DNA of 21,451 bases from Minisyncoccota bacterium (GTDB taxonomy: Bacteria > Patescibacteriota > Minisyncoccia > Minisyncoccales > CG1-02-41-26). Positions 1 to 11,000 of the stretch are shown here, in pieces (the stretch's first letter is position 1; each line of letters opens with the position of its first letter). The position numbers and the translations under genes were made by a program. The stretch is taken from assembly GCA_028712605.1 (NCBI GenBank), contig JAQTPV010000011.1, forward strand, positions 1 through 21,451. The letters are read 5' to 3'. Below the pieces are notes generated by a model. It searched no databases and was not told the origin of the DNA. It was given only the letters and a program-made list of their open reading frames with translations.

Positions 1-1
1 T

Positions 2-631
2 GGCATAGCTAACTCCTTAAAGATTGTTACTATTCATAATGGGGTAGAGATTCAGGGAGATATATCCGATAAAGAATTATCAATACCCTTAAAAATTGTT
101 TTTGTTGGTAGATTTGTGCCCCAAAAAGATCAATTGCTATTTTGTAAGGCTTTTTTAGGCTTAAAGTCAGAGCTAAAAGAACGGGCCCAAATTGCTTTTG
201 TTGGCGATGGCCCATTGAGAAATAAAGTAGAGGGATACGTCAAGGCCAGTCAATTCTCTAATTATTTCCAATTTTTAGGGGAGTTAGGGCGGGACGATGT
301 GTTTAAGGTTTTGAAGCAGTCAAACCTTTTTGTTTTAATCGCTAATTGGGAGGGCTTCCCACGCTCTATTTTAGAGGCTATGTCTTGTGGCTTGCCAGTG
401 GTTGCTTCTGATGTAGGGGGGGTCAGTGAGGTGGTTGATGATTCTTGTGGCTTGTTAGTTAAAAGGGGAGATCTTGACGGTATTCAGCGAGCTCTTATGA
501 AGATTATAGAAAGGCCCGAATTAATAAAAAAGCTTGGCCAAAAAGCCAAACAGAAAGTTGAAAATTCTTTTTCTTTAGACAAGATGCTTTCTAAAACAGA
601 GCAGTTGTATCAGGAGATTCTTGCTAAGTGA
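2..631 (+). CDS. GT4-family glycosyltransferase, 3' portion (5' end outside window)
   Basis: The open frame runs in from the window edge, so only the last 209 residues are seen and the true start lies upstream. The visible part is the C-terminal Rossmann half of a GT-B glycosyltransferase of the GT4 (RfaB/WcaL-like) type. It carries the interdomain strand VTIHNGVE, the KIVFVGRFVPQKDQ motif that opens the nucleotide-sugar domain, AFVGDGPLR, and an EX7E motif in EGFPRSILEAMSCGLPVVASD, with the two Glu expected to contact the donor sugar nucleotide. It ends in a helical tail (LSKTEQLYQEILAK). The role is most likely adding a sugar to a lipid-linked surface glycan on the cytoplasmic membrane face; donor and acceptor cannot be told. 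It converges on the sugar transferase with only 3 nt between stop codons. An internal GTG at 116 is not a start, because conserved sequence continues upstream of it. Confidence 0.9.
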   Translation, partial: GIANSLKIVTIHNGVEIQGDISDKELSIPLKIVFVGRFVPQKDQLLFCKAFLGLKSELKERAQIAFVGDGPLRNKVEGYVKASQFSNYFQFLGELGRDDVFKVLKQSNLFVLIANWEGFPRSILEAMSCGLPVVASDVGGVSEVVDDSCGLLVKRGDLDGIQRALMKIIERPELIKKLGQKAKQKVENSFSLDKMLSKTEQLYQEILAK

Positions 632-634
632 CCT

Positions 635-1948
635 CTATCCCTCTCCTTTAAAAAATAGTTGAAAGGTCTTCAGTAAAATCCCAAGGTCTAAGAAAAAAGA
701 CCTATTTTTTATATAAAAAAGATCATATTGAAATTTTTCCTGGGAATCCTCAATTGTTCTTGCATAGCGAAATTTTATTTGAGCCCAACCCGTGAACCCA
801 GATTTAATAAGATGTCTTAAGTGGTAGTGGGGTATTGCTTTTTCCAATTTGGATACAAATTCAGGTCTTTCCGGCCGGGGGCCCACTAAGGTGATATCTC
901 CCCAAAGCACATTGAGCATTTGAGGAAACTCGTCAAAATGCCATCTTCTCAAAGTCTTACCAACCTTAGTCACTCTTTTGTCCTCTTTGCCGGCCCATTG
1001 CGGTCCGGTTTTTTCAGCATCAATTTTCATAGATCTGAATTTCCAGAGCTTAAAAACCTTTCTATTTTTCCCCACCCTTTCTTGTTTATAGAAGACGGGT
1101 CCTCTATCCTCCGTTTTAATTAAAATGGCAAAAATAATCCAAAGGGGGGCAGTGATTATTAGTAAAATGAAGGATACTAAAAAATCACTCAGTCTTTTTA
1201 GGCTGTCGTAGGTTTTCTTTTCTGACTCTTTTAAGTTCTCTAAAAACCAAATTTGATTGACGAAATCAATTGGTATTTTTTGTAAAATAGTTTCATAGGC
1301 TTTAGCTAAATCCCAAATTTTAATTTTTAGATACAAACAATTATAAAGCTCGTTGGTTGCTTTATGATTTTCAGAGAGATCTTGAGCGATAATTAAAATA
1401 TCTATTTTTTGCTTTTTGATTTGTGGGGCTAGGGTTTTGGAGTTATCTAAAAAACCGCAAAATTTGTAACCCATTTGCGGATCTGTTTGAAAGGAGTGTA
1501 TGAGTTTTTCCGCTAGATGATTGCTCCCCAGAAAAGACACTCTTTGCAGGTATAGGGAAGAAAAAAAGGCGTAAAAGGCTCTTCTCCAAAACATTACCAG
1601 AAGGCCCAGCAATAAAATGTCTAATAATAGGTTGCTCTTTGGGGTGATACCAAAAAAGTCTACGAAATAGAAAAGCAAGATACCTATTCCTAAGCAAATA
1701 ATGAGAGCCTGTCCCAATCGTGTCACCAGCTCTCTTTTTGGTTTAATAAGGTTTAAATCATAGAGACCGAAAATATAAAAGACAATGAACCAAATCAAAT
1801 ATAAGAGGCTGAAGGGCAGAATATGTTTTTCAAATATTGGCCAGCTGAACTCCGACCAAAAACCAGCCCTCACTGCCAAAAGGAGGGCTAAAAATGCGGC
1901 CACAACATCCCCTAAAATTAAGATAAATTGGCGAAGTCTCTTGGGCAT
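635..1948 (-). CDS. Polyprenyl-phosphate sugar-1-phosphate transferase (WcaJ/CpsE-like initiating enzyme)
   Basis: A 437-residue bacterial sugar transferase that would start a surface glycan by moving a sugar-1-phosphate from a nucleotide sugar onto undecaprenyl phosphate. The N-terminal half has four hydrophobic segments (about 7-27, 43-63, 80-99, 108-126) and a degenerate Rossmann-like domain (about 134-190), the architecture of the large polyPGT subfamily. The C-terminal catalytic domain (about 250-437) starts with the re-entrant helix at 256-277, then GPVFYKQERVGKN, LWKFRSM, the FDEFPQ motif (339-343) with the Asp-Glu dyad expected to be catalytic, GDITLVGPRPERPE and SGFTGWAQI. Length and domain order are complete. 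No Shine-Dalgarno sequence precedes the ATG; a TAGAAT -10 lies 9 nt upstream. It is divergent from the O-antigen ligase-like gene. The sugar substrate is unknown. Confidence 0.93.
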   Translation of the reverse strand: MPKRLRQFILILGDVVAAFLALLLAVRAGFWSEFSWPIFEKHILPFSLLYLIWFIVFYIFGLYDLNLIKPKRELVTRLGQALIICLGIGILLFYFVDFFGITPKSNLLLDILLLGLLVMFWRRAFYAFFSSLYLQRVSFLGSNHLAEKLIHSFQTDPQMGYKFCGFLDNSKTLAPQIKKQKIDILIIAQDLSENHKATNELYNCLYLKIKIWDLAKAYETILQKIPIDFVNQIWFLENLKESEKKTYDSLKRLSDFLVSFILLIITAPLWIIFAILIKTEDRGPVFYKQERVGKNRKVFKLWKFRSMKIDAEKTGPQWAGKEDKRVTKVGKTLRRWHFDEFPQMLNVLWGDITLVGPRPERPEFVSKLEKAIPHYHLRHLIKSGFTGWAQIKFRYARTIEDSQEKFQYDLFYIKNRSFFLDLGILLKTFQLFFKGEG

Positions 1949-1956
1949 ATTTTTTC

Positions 1957-1985
1957 ATTCTACCTAAAATTATGGAAAAAATCCA
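1957..1985 (-). promoter_or_regulatory. Promoter of the sugar transferase gene, leaderless geometry
   Basis: Read on the minus strand, TGGATT (1980-1985) and TAGAAT (1957-1962) are separated by 17 bp. The -10 is good and the -35 is weak. The predicted start near 1950 lies 2 nt before the ATG at 1948. No ribosome binding site is possible in such a leader. Confidence 0.55.
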
Positions 1986-2005
1986 TCTTTTTTGTTATTC
2001 TTAAG

Positions 2006-2034
2006 TTGCTTTTTTATTCAGTTTCCGTTATCAT
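2006..2034 (+). promoter_or_regulatory. Promoter of the O-antigen ligase-like gene, leaderless geometry
   Basis: TTGCTT (2006-2011) and TATCAT (2029-2034) are spaced by exactly 17 bp. The predicted +1 is 2041, one base before the ATG at 2042. This supports choosing that ATG over an upstream in-frame TTG at 1928, which would lie inside the divergent gene. Confidence 0.6.
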
Positions 2035-2041
2035 TTTTTAT

Positions 2042-4819
2042 ATGGGCAAAAAATCAAGACTCAAGAAACAGAAATATCAGGAGGGGAGTAATTATCCTCA
2101 AGGCGAAGAGAGGTCTGTCGCGGTTAACTCGCAGGCCTCATCTTCTTTAGAAAAGATTTTAGGCTATCTCATTAAAGTTGGCCTTTATCTTTCTACTTTA
2201 ACACCCCTCATTCTATTTAATCAATTTTACTTCCCTTTTGTGGGCATTAAGAGTCTTTACTTTATGGCTTGCGCCCAAATAGCTTTTTTCCCTTGGCTAA
2301 TTTTAATTTTCATTAATAAAAATTATCGGCCTAAGTGGAATGCGGTTTTGGCCGCTTTTATTTTATTTTTGAGTATCTTAATAGTTAGCTCTCTTATTGG
2401 AGTTGATTTTTCTCAGTCATTTTGGTCTAAGTTTGAAAGGATGACTGGTCTTTTGATGTGGTTGCATGTTTTCGCTTTCTTTTTAGTTTTAAGCTCCACA
2501 TGGAAAACTTCAGTTTCTTGGAAGAAATTTTTTTTAGCCTCGGTTATGGTGTCCAGCATAGTGGCTCTTTTTTCTATTTTGGAAGCATTGGGATCAAAAA
2601 CCTACTCTCTTTATTTTAAATCGCTTACTGACATAAAAAACAGTGTCTTCTTGGTGGCCTTGAAAAGCATGATTTTAGCCGATAGGGGTGGGCTAACTTT
2701 GGGTAATACATCTTTTTTGGGAACCTATTTGATGTTCAATTTCTTTTTAGCGGTTTATTTATTATTCTCAAACTGTAAAGTTTTCTTAGCTAAAAACCTT
2801 AAGTTAGTACTGGGGGCAGTCGCCGCGATTATTTTCTTTATTGGTCTATTGCTGTTTTATCAAGACTATCAAATGCTGCAAACTGACCTTTCGGCATTTT
2901 CGCTTCACGCCCAACCCTTAAGAGATCTGATGATTGCGGCCTTTGGTCTCCTGTCTTTTATTTGGCTTATTTTAGGCACGAGAGTTTTTGCTGTCTTAGC
3001 CATATTTTTAACTATAGTCTCTTTGTATTGGAATGAGGCTAGAGCGGCCTTAGGGGGGGCTGTAATCGGCAGTGGGTTAATCTTTTTGCTCTGGTTAGGG
3101 TTTAGCAATAGCGACGATAAAGCTTATCAAAAACAAACACGAATTGTAGGGATAACTTTGTTGGCCCTATTGACGATAGGTTTTTCAGCCGTTTTTCTAT
3201 TAAAAAGGCAGTTATTTGATAATATCGTGGGATTACTGGGGCGTTATAACTTACAAATGGTTCTTTATCTGGCCTTAGGATCTTTAGTGGCTTTGGGTAC
3301 TTGGTTAGCCATTAGGCCCTTAAGAGGAGCATCATTTGGTAAGGTAACAAAAATAATCGGCAGGGCCTTGTTGGGACTTAGTATTTTAATTGTTTTAGTG
3401 GTTTTGATTCTACTTTTCTTGCCCAATAATCCTGTACATAATTTATTTGGTCAGATGGGTGGCAATGCTCGCTTTGTCAATTGGTCTATTGCCTGGAAAG
3501 GATTTTCAGAAAGGCCAATCTTAGGCTGGGGCCCAGAGAATTATATTTTAGTTTTTCCTAAATTTTTTAACACTTGCTTATTCATATCAGAAGAGTGCGG
3601 TGGTGAAATCTGGTTTGATAGGGCTCACAACATTATCTTTGATACTCTAATCACTAGTGGGATTTTGGGCCTCCTGGCTTATTTGAGTATGATTTTAAGT
3701 GCTCTTTGGGTTCTTAGTAAAAGCTATTTTAAAAATCAAAAAGCCACATTTTGGGCCTTTGCTGTACCGGGCGCTACCTTATTGGCTTATTTTTTGCAGA
3801 ACCTAACAGTCTTTGATATGGCTACGAGCTTAATGATGTTTGCTATAATACTTGGCTTTGCAGCCTCTCATAACCAGCAAGAAAGTAACAGGATGGGGGG
3901 GGTCAAACTAATTAATCATTTTCCAACGGGGGCTGTGGTTTTGACCTCTGTCTTATTTATTTTATGCTTTCTACTCTTTGTTGTGCAACCGATTAAAAGT
4001 GATGGAGGGGTAATTGAGGCCATGATTAAAGAGCAAGAAATGGGCAATTATGCTCGCCTTATGAAAGAGAACGATAAGATTGAGGAAGGCAGTAGCTTAA
4101 CTCAAACACAGGAAGTTGATTTAGTAAATTTTGTAATCCAAAAACGCCAAGAACAATTGACGAAAATGAAAGAAACGTTGGGCGCTTCTCCTTTAGGGAA
4201 ATACCAAATCAGGGAATTTTTTGCCCAGCAATTTGAAACAGCCTTAAGAGATCCAGTCTACAGTCATTATCTTAATTTGTCGCAGGGAGCTAATATGACG
4301 ATTTGGCAACATTCAACCACTACCTTTGATTTTCTGATTAAGGAGCTAGAAAAAAGCATTAAGGAATCACCCTATGACTACAGGTCGGTGTTGCGATTAG
4401 CTAGCCTCTCTAGTCTTTATGCCAAGCTTGATTTTAGTAAATCGGATTTAGCCGAAAAGGCTTTTGTTGAAGGTATAAAACTCTCTCCGAACAATCAACA
4501 AAATTATTGGCTTTTAGCCCAACATCGTTTCTGGTTAGCTCAAGTTTTCGCTCAAGAGGGTCGGCCCAATATTGAATGGCAAAATAAAATAGAAGAGTCT
4601 TTGTCTTTTGCCAGGAAGGCTAAAGAATTAAATGAGAGGGTTTGGAATTCAAACGCCGTGCTTCTCTATATCTTGAAGTCAGCACAAGAATTAGCCCAAG
4701 CTAAAGGCGATCAAGCTTCAGCTCAAAAATATAACTCCTTGATGCAAAAAGAGATTGCCGATGCTTTAAGGATAAATCCTGCTTGGGAAAGTGACCTGTC
4801 TTCTTTAGGGCAACAATAA
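2042..4819 (+). CDS. O-antigen ligase/polymerase (Wzy_C/WaaL/PglL superfamily) with C-terminal TPR-like tail
   Basis: A 925-residue polytopic membrane protein. It begins with a basic cytoplasmic tail (MGKKSRLKKQK), followed by some 12 or more hydrophobic segments between about 40 and 650. The family signature is clear: NEARAALGG (331-339), GNARFVNWSIAWKGF, GWGPENY (495-501) and DRAHN (526-530), the last two in the periplasm-facing loop where the WaaL/PglL/Wzy catalytic residues lie. The soluble C-terminal 270 residues are helical, with TPR-like pairs at about 780-925 (AEKAFVEGIKLSPNNQQNYW and later). Proteins of this fold polymerise glycans or transfer lipid-linked glycan to lipid A or to Ser/Thr of proteins; which applies here cannot be read from sequence. 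Its position between glycan genes and a Thr/Ser-rich surface giant makes protein O-glycosylation plausible (inference). The start at 2042 is chosen from the promoter geometry; there is no Shine-Dalgarno. Confidence 0.88.
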   Translation: MGKKSRLKKQKYQEGSNYPQGEERSVAVNSQASSSLEKILGYLIKVGLYLSTLTPLILFNQFYFPFVGIKSLYFMACAQIAFFPWLILIFINKNYRPKWNAVLAAFILFLSILIVSSLIGVDFSQSFWSKFERMTGLLMWLHVFAFFLVLSSTWKTSVSWKKFFLASVMVSSIVALFSILEALGSKTYSLYFKSLTDIKNSVFLVALKSMILADRGGLTLGNTSFLGTYLMFNFFLAVYLLFSNCKVFLAKNLKLVLGAVAAIIFFIGLLLFYQDYQMLQTDLSAFSLHAQPLRDLMIAAFGLLSFIWLILGTRVFAVLAIFLTIVSLYWNEARAALGGAVIGSGLIFLLWLGFSNSDDKAYQKQTRIVGITLLALLTIGFSAVFLLKRQLFDNIVGLLGRYNLQMVLYLALGSLVALGTWLAIRPLRGASFGKVTKIIGRALLGLSILIVLVVLILLFLPNNPVHNLFGQMGGNARFVNWSIAWKGFSERPILGWGPENYILVFPKFFNTCLFISEECGGEIWFDRAHNIIFDTLITSGILGLLAYLSMILSALWVLSKSYFKNQKATFWAFAVPGATLLAYFLQNLTVFDMATSLMMFAIILGFAASHNQQESNRMGGVKLINHFPTGAVVLTSVLFILCFLLFVVQPIKSDGGVIEAMIKEQEMGNYARLMKENDKIEEGSSLTQTQEVDLVNFVIQKRQEQLTKMKETLGASPLGKYQIREFFAQQFETALRDPVYSHYLNLSQGANMTIWQHSTTTFDFLIKELEKSIKESPYDYRSVLRLASLSSLYAKLDFSKSDLAEKAFVEGIKLSPNNQQNYWLLAQHRFWLAQVFAQEGRPNIEWQNKIEESLSFARKAKELNERVWNSNAVLLYILKSAQELAQAKGDQASAQKYNSLMQKEIADALRINPAWESDLSSLGQQ

Positions 4820-4931
4820 TATCGTTAATAAAAATAGTTTGGTGGTATATCCGTTCAGTATATTTACCTGTATCCGATAACCTATTTTAACAATTCCAAA
4901 GACTATTTTTAAAATTTAATCATTGAAAATC

Positions 4932-4967
4932 ATCAAAAAAGAATGTTCATCAACATTCTTTTTTGAT
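4932..4967. terminator. Bidirectional intrinsic terminator-like hairpin
   Basis: A perfect 16-bp inverted repeat (arms 4932-4947 and 4952-4967) around a CATC loop. Each arm contains six A or six T, so it can act on either strand. It lies 112 bp after the O-antigen ligase-like gene. The rest of the 238-bp gap (4820-5057) is AT-rich and contains only this hairpin and the promoter of the next gene. Confidence 0.75.
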
Positions 4968-5003
4968 TACAATTTTATTCAAAAATCTGTGGAAAACTCT
5001 ACT

Positions 5004-5032
5004 TTGTTTTAATATTTAATTAATGTTAAAAT
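5004..5032 (+). promoter_or_regulatory. Promoter of the giant surface protein gene
   Basis: TTGTTT (5004-5009), 17 bp, then TAAAAT (5027-5032) preceded by TGT, i.e. an extended -10. The predicted +1 near 5039 gives a leader of about 19 nt that is pyrimidine/A-rich and has no Shine-Dalgarno before the ATG at 5058. Confidence 0.55.
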
Positions 5033-5057
5033 TAACAAATATTTTCTTCTATTTCTT

Positions 5058-8000
5058 ATGAGCATTAGTAGAAGACTAAAGAGCCTTTCAAGGACGCCAG
5101 GAATTTTTAGTTTCCTGATAATCTTTTCAGTTATTCTGCTTGGTTTATTCTGCTTTTCTCAAACTGCTCAAGCTTTCTCTTGTGACAGTGGTGATTTAAA
5201 TACCACTTGTTATGTTTCCACTGCCCATGTCTTAAGTGATGGTGAAACCATCTCTGGTTCTGGAAACCTGGTTATCCAAGATGGTGGTAATTTATTGGGA
5301 ACCACCACTGCTGCAGGAACTGCCTCTACTTCCTTTTCCATCAACATGACTGGTGATGTTACTATCCAAGCCAGCGGCACCATCACCACCAATGTTAACT
5401 TAACAGCTGCTAACCTCACTATTGATGCTGGAGGGTCTATTAATGTGAATGAGAGGGGGTATAAAGGAGGGATAAAAGGTAATGGCGCTGGTCCTGGTGG
5501 GGGCGAAGGAACAAGTACGATTCAATGGCCAGGAGCAGGGGGTGGTGCAGGATATGGTGGTAATGGGGGCATAGGCGGAAATGCTTTCCCCGGCTATGTC
5601 TTCGCTGGCGGCGATGGCTATGGCTCAACAACCCAACCAATAGACCTTGGCTCTGGCGGAGGTGGTGATTTTGGAGATAGTGGCTATGGCAATGGTGGGT
5701 ATGGTGGCGGTGCAGTTAAGATATCTCTTACTGGAATCTTGACCATTAATGGTTCTATTACAGCCAATGCTTCAAGTGGCATTTACTCTGCTTGGGCCAC
5801 TGGCGGAGGTGGTGCAGGTGGCAGTATTTGGATTACTGCTGGGACCATATCAGGGTCAAGCACTATTACTGCTAATGGCGGTAATGGAGCCTATTCAGGT
5901 AATGGAGATTATGGCGGAGGTGGCGCTGGAGGCAGAATAGCCGTTTATTACACTACTGACTCATCAAACTTTACCTATCGGGCTTTTGGGGGCACGTCTT
6001 CTGGCTTTAAGGGTGGAGCAGGTGCTATCTTTCTTAAAGCTGCAGCTGCAACCTATGGTGATTTAAGCATTGATAATAATAATATATCCGGAGCTAGCAC
6101 CACCCTACCCACTAGCACAGTTATTACTTTGGATAATTTAATAGTTCGCAGGTCAGCTAACTATTTTGCCCCTTCCACAACTATCATTAATATAGCTAAT
6201 ACTGTTAATGGCAGCAGTTCTGGAGCTGCTACTATTGATGGCACCATATCTTTCCCAAGTACGGCGACTATTTATGGTGGGACTTTAATTATAAATGGTA
6301 CCTCCAGCGGAGTCACAAATCTAACCGTAACAAGCAGCGCTTCAGTTATAAGCAACCCGACTGCTTCTTGGCCGGACTTAACGGATTTAACCATTGCTTC
6401 CTCTACTTTTTATTCAAATCAAAGCACTACGACCCCTTTAACTTTGAATAATGTTACTGTTAAAAATTTAGGTAATCTCACTCATTCAACTCACTCTGCG
6501 GCCCATCTTTACTCTATCAACTTAATAGTTAACAATGATTTAACTATTGAGTCAGGAGGATTTATTAATGTTAATGAGAGGGGATATGCTGGGGGAGTAA
6601 GAGCGAGTGGCTCTGGACCTGGGGGCGGCAATGGAACAAGCACTCTCTCTTGCTGTGCGTCGGGTGGGGGAGGAGCTTATGGTGGTAATGGCGGAAGTGG
6701 GGCTTCGTGTGGAGGAGGTGTTGGCTATGGTTCAACAACACAACCAATAGACCTTGGTTCTGGCGGTGGCGGTGATTATGGTGATAGTAGTTATGGTAAT
6801 GGCGGGGCAGGAGGTGGTGCCATTAAGATATCTGTTACTGGAACTTTCACGAATAATGGCTCTATAACAGCTAATGCAACTAGTGGGATTCTAAGCGGAT
6901 GGGCCAATGGCGGAGGTGGCGCTGGGGGAAGTATTTGGATTACAGCTGGAACCTTGTTGGGTAACGGAACTACTACTGCTAACGGCGGAAATGGGGCTTA
7001 TGCATATAATGGAGATTATGCTGGCGGTGGCGGGGGAGGGAGAATAGCTGTTTATTATGCTACTGACTCGTCAAGCTTTATCTATCAGGCCTTTGGGGGC
7101 ACGTCTAGTGGCTATAAAGGAGGGGCAGGAACAATATTCCTAAAATCAACGGCAGCTAATGGAAATTTAATTATTGATAATAACGGAACAGCGGGGGCTT
7201 CTACCACCCAAGCGACAAGCTCTTCTTTGACTGTTGATAATTTAATTATTCGGAATAGCGCTATTTATTATATACCAACGACTACGGTCATCTCTTTAGT
7301 TAATGGTTTTGCTAGCGGTACTGCCAATGCCTATCTTACTAATAATGGAAGCATAAATTTACCATCAGGAGCTATTAATATGTCAGGGGTGCCTATTACC
7401 GTGGTGAATGGTGGAATCATGAATAACGCCTCATCTACTTTTACCGTTAGTACTACTACTTTCACCAATAATGGGATCATTAATGATGTTACCAATTTAA
7501 TTGTTACCTCAAGCTCTGTTTTTTATCAAAACGGTACTTTCTCCGCTGGCTTAACTGATTTAACAATTTCCAGCTCTACTTTTGAGTATCAAAATACTAA
7601 TACCAGTACAGTTATTACCTTAAATACCTTAACTATTAACAATAAGGGAGTTTTAACTCATACTGCCAATACTACTTCATCACTTCACGCATTAAACTTA
7701 TTGGTTAGTGATCTGGATATTCAACCAGGAGGTTATATTAATGTAAATGGCAAGGGTTATGCGGGTGGTTCTGATTCAGGCAATGGCTATGGTCCTGGCT
7801 CTGGTTCCGGATATAGCGGTAGCGGTAGCTCAAGTATTGGCGGTGGCGGCGGAAGTCATGGCGGCGATGGTGGTAAGGGAAACTATCTTACCACTGAAGT
7901 TGCTGCGGGCCTATCTTATGGCAGTACCACGGTTCCAATTGACCTTGGCTCTGGTGGGGGTTCTGGGAAATATGGCGCTTGGTCTGCTGGCGCTGGTGGC

Positions 8001-11000
8001 GCAGGCGGTGGAATAGTGGAATTAAACGTGACTGGCACTTTAACCCTTAATGGTTTTATTACAGCTAATGGCAGTGATGGGGCTAAAACAAGTAGTTATG
8101 GAGAAGGTGGAGGTGGGTCGGGTGGCAGTATCTATATTACCGTTAATACCCTGACTGGCAATGGCACTACCACAGCCAACGGTGGTAATGGCGCCGGTAG
8201 TTATTCTGGCGCAGGCGGCGGTGGCAGAATTGCTATTTATTACACCACGGATAATTCTTCAACTACCAAACAAGCCTTTGGCGGTGGCACTACTGGCTAT
8301 CGCAAGGGGGGGGCTGGTGCTATCTTTCTTACAACCACTGGTGCGCCTAACGGAGACTTAATTATTGATAATAATAATACGAGTGCTTGTACTACCACCC
8401 AAGCAACCAGCACTTCTTTTACAGTTAATCATATAACTGTTAAGAATGGAGGCATCTATTATATACCGACTGCTACCACTTTGTCTTTGGTAAGTGGCTT
8501 TGCCAGCGGCACTGCCAATGCTTATTTAACTGTTGGGGGTACGTTAAGCTTGCCTACAGGAGCTACCGATATCTCTGGAGCTTCTTCCATCATTAATAAT
8601 GGGATAATAACGAATTCATCCGCTTCGTTTACTTTTAGTTCAACCACCCTTACCAATAATGGCAGTATTGAGAATATTACAAATTTAATAGTTACTTCCA
8701 GCGCTACTTTTTATCAAAATGGCACCCTTACAGCCGGCTTAACTGATTTAACAATTTCCAGCTCCACTTTTGAGTTTCAAAATCTAAGCACTACCACCAG
8801 TTTTTCACTTAATAATTTAACTATAAAAAATAAGGGAATTCTAACTCATACTGCCAATACCACTTCATCAAACTATGCCCTCAATTTAATCATCACTAAT
8901 TTAGATGTTCAATTGGGAGGCTATATTAATGTGAATGGAAAGGGTTATGCTGGCGGTTCTGACGGAGGAAATGGTTCTGGCCCTGGCGCTGGCTCCGGAT
9001 ACAGTGGCAGTGGTAGCTCAAGTCTTGGCGGTGGTGGCGGAGGCTATGGCGGTAACGGAGGCTATGGAAATTATCTTACAACCATTGTCGCTGGGGGCTT
9101 GCCTTATGGCAGTACCACGGTTCCAATTGACCTTGGCTCTGGTGGAGGTTCTGGGAAATACGGCGGGAACCCTGCGGGTGCTGGTGGTGCAGGTGGTGGA
9201 ATAGTGGAGCTAAACGTGACTGGCACCTTGACCCTTAATGGTTTTATTGTGGCTAATGGCAGCGATGGGGCTAAGACAGGCAGTTATGGTGATGGCGGTG
9301 GCGGTTCGGGCGGCAGTATCTATATTACCGTTAATGCTTTAGTTGGGGGTGGCACTACCACGGCCAATGGTGGTAATGGAAGTGCTAGTGGCTATGCAGG
9401 GGCAGGCGGTGGCGGTAGAATTGCTATTCATTACACCACGGATAATTCTTTAACTACCAAACAAGCCTTTGGCGGTGGCACCACTGGTTATCAAAAAGGA
9501 GGGGCTGGAACAATTTTCACTAAATCCTCAACAGACATTCTTGGCAGTCTTATGATGGATAATAATAATGTTGCAGGAGCTAGCACTACTCAACCATCTG
9601 GTTCATCATTGGTGTTGGGAAGCATAGTTGTTAGAAACGCCGCTTATTATTTAATTCCTTCTGATGCAACCTTAATTATTGCTACCTCCAGTGTTTCTGT
9701 AAGTTCTACTGCTAATGGACTTTTAATAAATAATGGTACGCTGATTACGCCCTCAAGCTTTACCATTAATAATCTAACTTTAAATAATAATGGGGCTATT
9801 AGCACTTTAACTAATCTGACTGTGGCCAGTTCCACTTTCTATCAAAACGGCTCCATTCCTTCTTTAACCGATTTAACCCTTGAAGCTTCCAGTACCTTTG
9901 AATATCAAAACTTAAGCACAGTTACCAGCGCTACTTTAAGCAACCTCACTATTCAAAACGGAGGGGCCCTAACGCATACAGTTAATAACTCTACGCAGAT
10001 TTATTCACTTAATTTAGTTATTAATAATAATTTAGACATTCAATCCGGAGGGTCCATCAGTGTTAGTGGTAAGGGATATGGCGGAGGCGTGCTCGGGAGT
10101 AATGGCAATGGCTATGGTGCTGGCCTTGGGTGGTACAGTTCAGGTACTAGTAAGGGCGCTGGCGGTGGAGGTTATGGTGGAGCGGGTGCTAATGGTAATG
10201 CTACTACTGGCGGGCCAGTTTATGGTAATTCAATCCAGCCGACGGACCTGGGGTCTGGTGGCGGATCCGCGCGTTACAATGATTCTTACTATGGCTATGG
10301 AGGGGGTGGCGGTGGTTTTGTTAAAATTGTCAACAGCGGTACAACCACTATTAATGGCTCTTTGATATCTAACGGTAGTAATGGCACTCGTAGTAGTTCT
10401 AATTTTATGGATGGCGGTGGCGGTTCGGGTGGCAGCATTTATTTAATTACCAATGTTCTATCTGGCAATGGAACCACTTCGGCTAATGGCGGGGATGCTG
10501 GAGGTGGTTACGGTGGAGGCGGTGGCGGAGGCCGCATTGCCATTTATTACACCACTAAAACCTATAGTGGCGTTATCACAGTTAACGGCGGAACAGGCTA
10601 TGCTACTGGAGCCACTGGAAGTATTACTGAAGATGGTACTCCTCCTGTTTCAACCAGCACTCCCCTTTGTACTATTGTTGGTAACAGCTGCACAGCCTAT
10701 GGCTCAAGCTCCTCTCCTCAATGGGTTTATGATTTGCAGACATTATCTGGTACGGCCTCGGACACTGAATCTGGATTAACCAAGGTAGAGCTTTCAATCA
10801 AAGATACCACTACTAATCTTTGGTACGATAATTCTTTGAACACTTTCTCCACTGGTACAGAAGTCTGGTTCCAGCCAACAGGCACCACCACTTGGTCACA
10901 CAATGCTTCTACTATTCCCTGGACCCGTGACCATGTTTATCAGTTAAAAAGCAAGGCGACTAATGGTGGGGATGTGGCTGAAAGCTCTCCAGGTACTTTA

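Noticed and set aside
631..635. Missing terminator between the convergent glycosyltransferase and sugar transferase genes
   Set aside because: With 3 nt between stop codons there is no room for one; compact convergent ends are common in reduced genomes.
1928..2041. Upstream TTG start that would add 38 residues to the O-antigen ligase-like protein
   Set aside because: It overlaps the divergent gene and its promoter, and the predicted transcript begins at 2041; the hydrophobic prefix is translated promoter DNA.
4986..4999. TGTGGAAAA resembling a DnaA box (TGTGGATAA), raising a replication-origin idea
   Set aside because: A single mismatched copy, with no cluster, no dnaA/dnaN neighbours and no AT-rich 13-mers.
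3895..8313. G7-G8 tracts (about 416, 3054, 3895, 8306, 14780) as phase-variation switches in surface genes
   Set aside because: Similar tracts also lie in murB, an essential gene, so they look like codon/composition effects; population reads would be needed to show slippage.
5058..10640. CRISPR-like or short tandem-repeat array within the repetitive gene
   Set aside because: Repeat units are about 1.1-1.2 kb, in frame and protein-coding, with no short repeat/spacer periodicity.
7747..10779. Long Met/Val/Ala-rich open frames on the plus strand inside the surface-protein repeats
   Set aside because: They are out-of-frame readings of GGN-rich DNA that recur in every unit; they have no own promoter, no domain and no start context.
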